The translations under genes and the position numbers were made by a program. Positions 5,537 through 5,598 of a DNA stretch of 5,598 bases are shown in pieces. The stretch spans positions 1 through 5,598 of the forward strand of contig CALGAG010000067.1 of NCBI GenBank assembly GCA_937951995.1, in the 5' to 3' direction. The stretch comes from an uncultured Bacillota bacterium. GTDB lineage: Bacteria > Bacillota > Clostridia > Tissierellales > Tissierellaceae. Positions within the stretch are counted from its first letter, which is position 1. Every line of letters begins with the position of its first letter. The notes under the pieces were generated by a model. That model was not told where the DNA came from, ran no database searches, and saw only the letters and a list, made by a program, of their open reading frames with translations.

Positions 5537-5566
5537 CTGCTTTGAGAAAAAGAATCCTCAAAGCAG
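5537..5566 (-). repeat. Perfect 10-bp inverted repeat (RNA stem-loop)
   Basis: CTGCTTTGAG and CTCAAAGCAG form ten uninterrupted pairs with the loop GATTCTTTTT on the minus strand. No T-run follows the stem in either direction, so it is not a terminator. It overlaps the last codons and stop of the possible tnpB tail, and its loop can pair with 5514-5520. Confidence 0.75.
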
Positions 5567-5598
5567 GGCTAGGGCTTCAACAGGGGAACTCCCTTGCC
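5558..5598 (-). CDS. tnpB: Possible TnpB C-terminal tail (partial, 5' end outside window)
   Basis: One minus-strand frame gives QGSSPVEALALL before TGA at 5558-5560. This resembles the loosely conserved GxSPVEAxAL tails found after the zinc-ribbon of many TnpB proteins. Past the stop the frame continues with KQRQVSCQESP, reminiscent of the KQEx endings of other family members, so the stop may have shortened an older tail. The other two frames end in GKGVPLLKP and AREFPC, and I cannot exclude that one of them is the coding frame. Only 12-13 codons are visible, no RuvC or zinc-finger residue is in view, and the call depends on the structured RNA immediately downstream. Confidence 0.33.
   Translation of the reverse strand, partial: QGSSPVEALALL

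Larger units (their letters stand above)
5328..5566 (-). ncRNA. Omega-RNA-like structured RNA
   Basis: Read on the minus strand, the segment folds by eye into a series of elements. (a) CTGCTTTGAG pairs with CTCAAAGCAG (5557-5566 with 5537-5546), ten perfect pairs around a ten-base loop. (b) That loop, GATTCTT (5550-5556), is complementary to AAGAATC (5514-5520), a seven-pair pseudoknot. (c) A compound stem joins 5419-5423 with 5365-5369 and 5412-5416 with 5378-5382, enclosing hairpin CAGC-GAA-GCTG (5383-5393). (d) Two tandem hairpins follow, CTACT-GCG-AGTAG (5351-5363) and AGGACT-TTC-AGTCCT (5336-5350). Known TnpB guide RNAs overlap the tnpB end, include a pseudoknot, and carry a guide copied from DNA just past the element end. 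That family assignment is inference; the base pairing is seen directly. Confidence 0.5.
5328..5598 (-). mobile_element. Right end of a probable IS200/IS605-type TnpB element (partial)
   Basis: This segment is GC-richer than the abiE side and packed with inverted repeats. On the minus strand it runs from a short coding tail, through a structured RNA, to two tandem hairpins, followed by CCTAATTTTAC ending at 5328. Elements of the IS200/IS605 family have no terminal inverted repeats, carry subterminal hairpins, and place tnpB with its overlapping guide RNA at the right end, which fits. The left end, any tnpA and most of tnpB would lie beyond 5598. The boundary at 5328 is a guess from the hairpins and the TTTTAC motif. 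Alternatives are an IStron, another selfish element, or an unrelated structured RNA. Confidence 0.45.

Noticed and set aside
5328..5598. Group I or group II intron end, or IStron.
   Set aside because: I could not identify a guanosine-binding P7/P3 core, and no domain V-like hairpin with its catalytic triad. It cannot be excluded, because the rest of the element lies outside the window.
1..5598. CRISPR array or tRNA/rRNA gene.
   Set aside because: No regularly spaced repeats, no cloverleaf and no rRNA-like sequence were found on either strand.

Overview
The window suggests a Firmicute, most likely a member of the Clostridia. The Shine-Dalgarno sites are strong (AAAGGAGG-type), the promoter boxes are sigma-A-like, the gene spacing is tight, and the repertoire fits: an oxygen-sensitive-looking aldo/keto reductase with ferredoxin-type cysteine clusters, a nucleoside hydrolase, an AbiE toxin-antitoxin pair and the end of what looks like an IS200/IS605 TnpB element. 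This placement is inference from gene style, not from a marker gene. Every gene I can support lies on the minus strand, so the window reads biologically from right (5598) to left (1).

From right to left: (1) 5328-5598 is a strongly structured, GC-richer segment. I read it as the 3' end of a TnpB element: the last codons of a possible tnpB, then an omega-RNA-like RNA with a perfect 10-bp hairpin, a potential pseudoknot and two tandem terminal hairpins. (2) 5059-5327 is a mosaic of leftovers: a possible C-terminal gene remnant, a textbook intrinsic terminator (5199-5230), and a reading-frame remnant broken by an in-frame stop. (3) A near-consensus promoter (TTGCAA, 17 bp, TATAAT) drives a two-gene type IV toxin-antitoxin operon: an AbiEi-like winged-helix antitoxin/repressor (4123-4890) and an AbiEii nucleotidyltransferase toxin (3195-4145), overlapping by 23 bases. 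The cassette is clearly more AT-rich than the genes to its left and looks horizontally acquired. (4) 1683-3139 is a pair of genes 2 bases apart: a complete inosine/uridine-type nucleoside hydrolase, and a 172-residue protein that keeps the middle and C-terminal parts of the same fold but lacks the catalytic Asp cluster and the C-terminal His-Asp. (5) After a short gap holding a hairpin and an extended -10 promoter come an aldo/keto reductase with two C-terminal iron-sulfur cysteine clusters (542-1561) and a GNAT N-acetyltransferase (15-542) that share one base (TAATG).

Functionally, the left 3.1 kb is metabolic: nucleoside salvage, redox chemistry and acyl transfer. The right 2.4 kb is an accessory island: abortive-infection-type toxin-antitoxin genes flanked by mobile-element and gene debris. 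The most unusual items are the reduced nucleoside-hydrolase paralog coupled to its full-length relative, and the structured RNA at the right edge.
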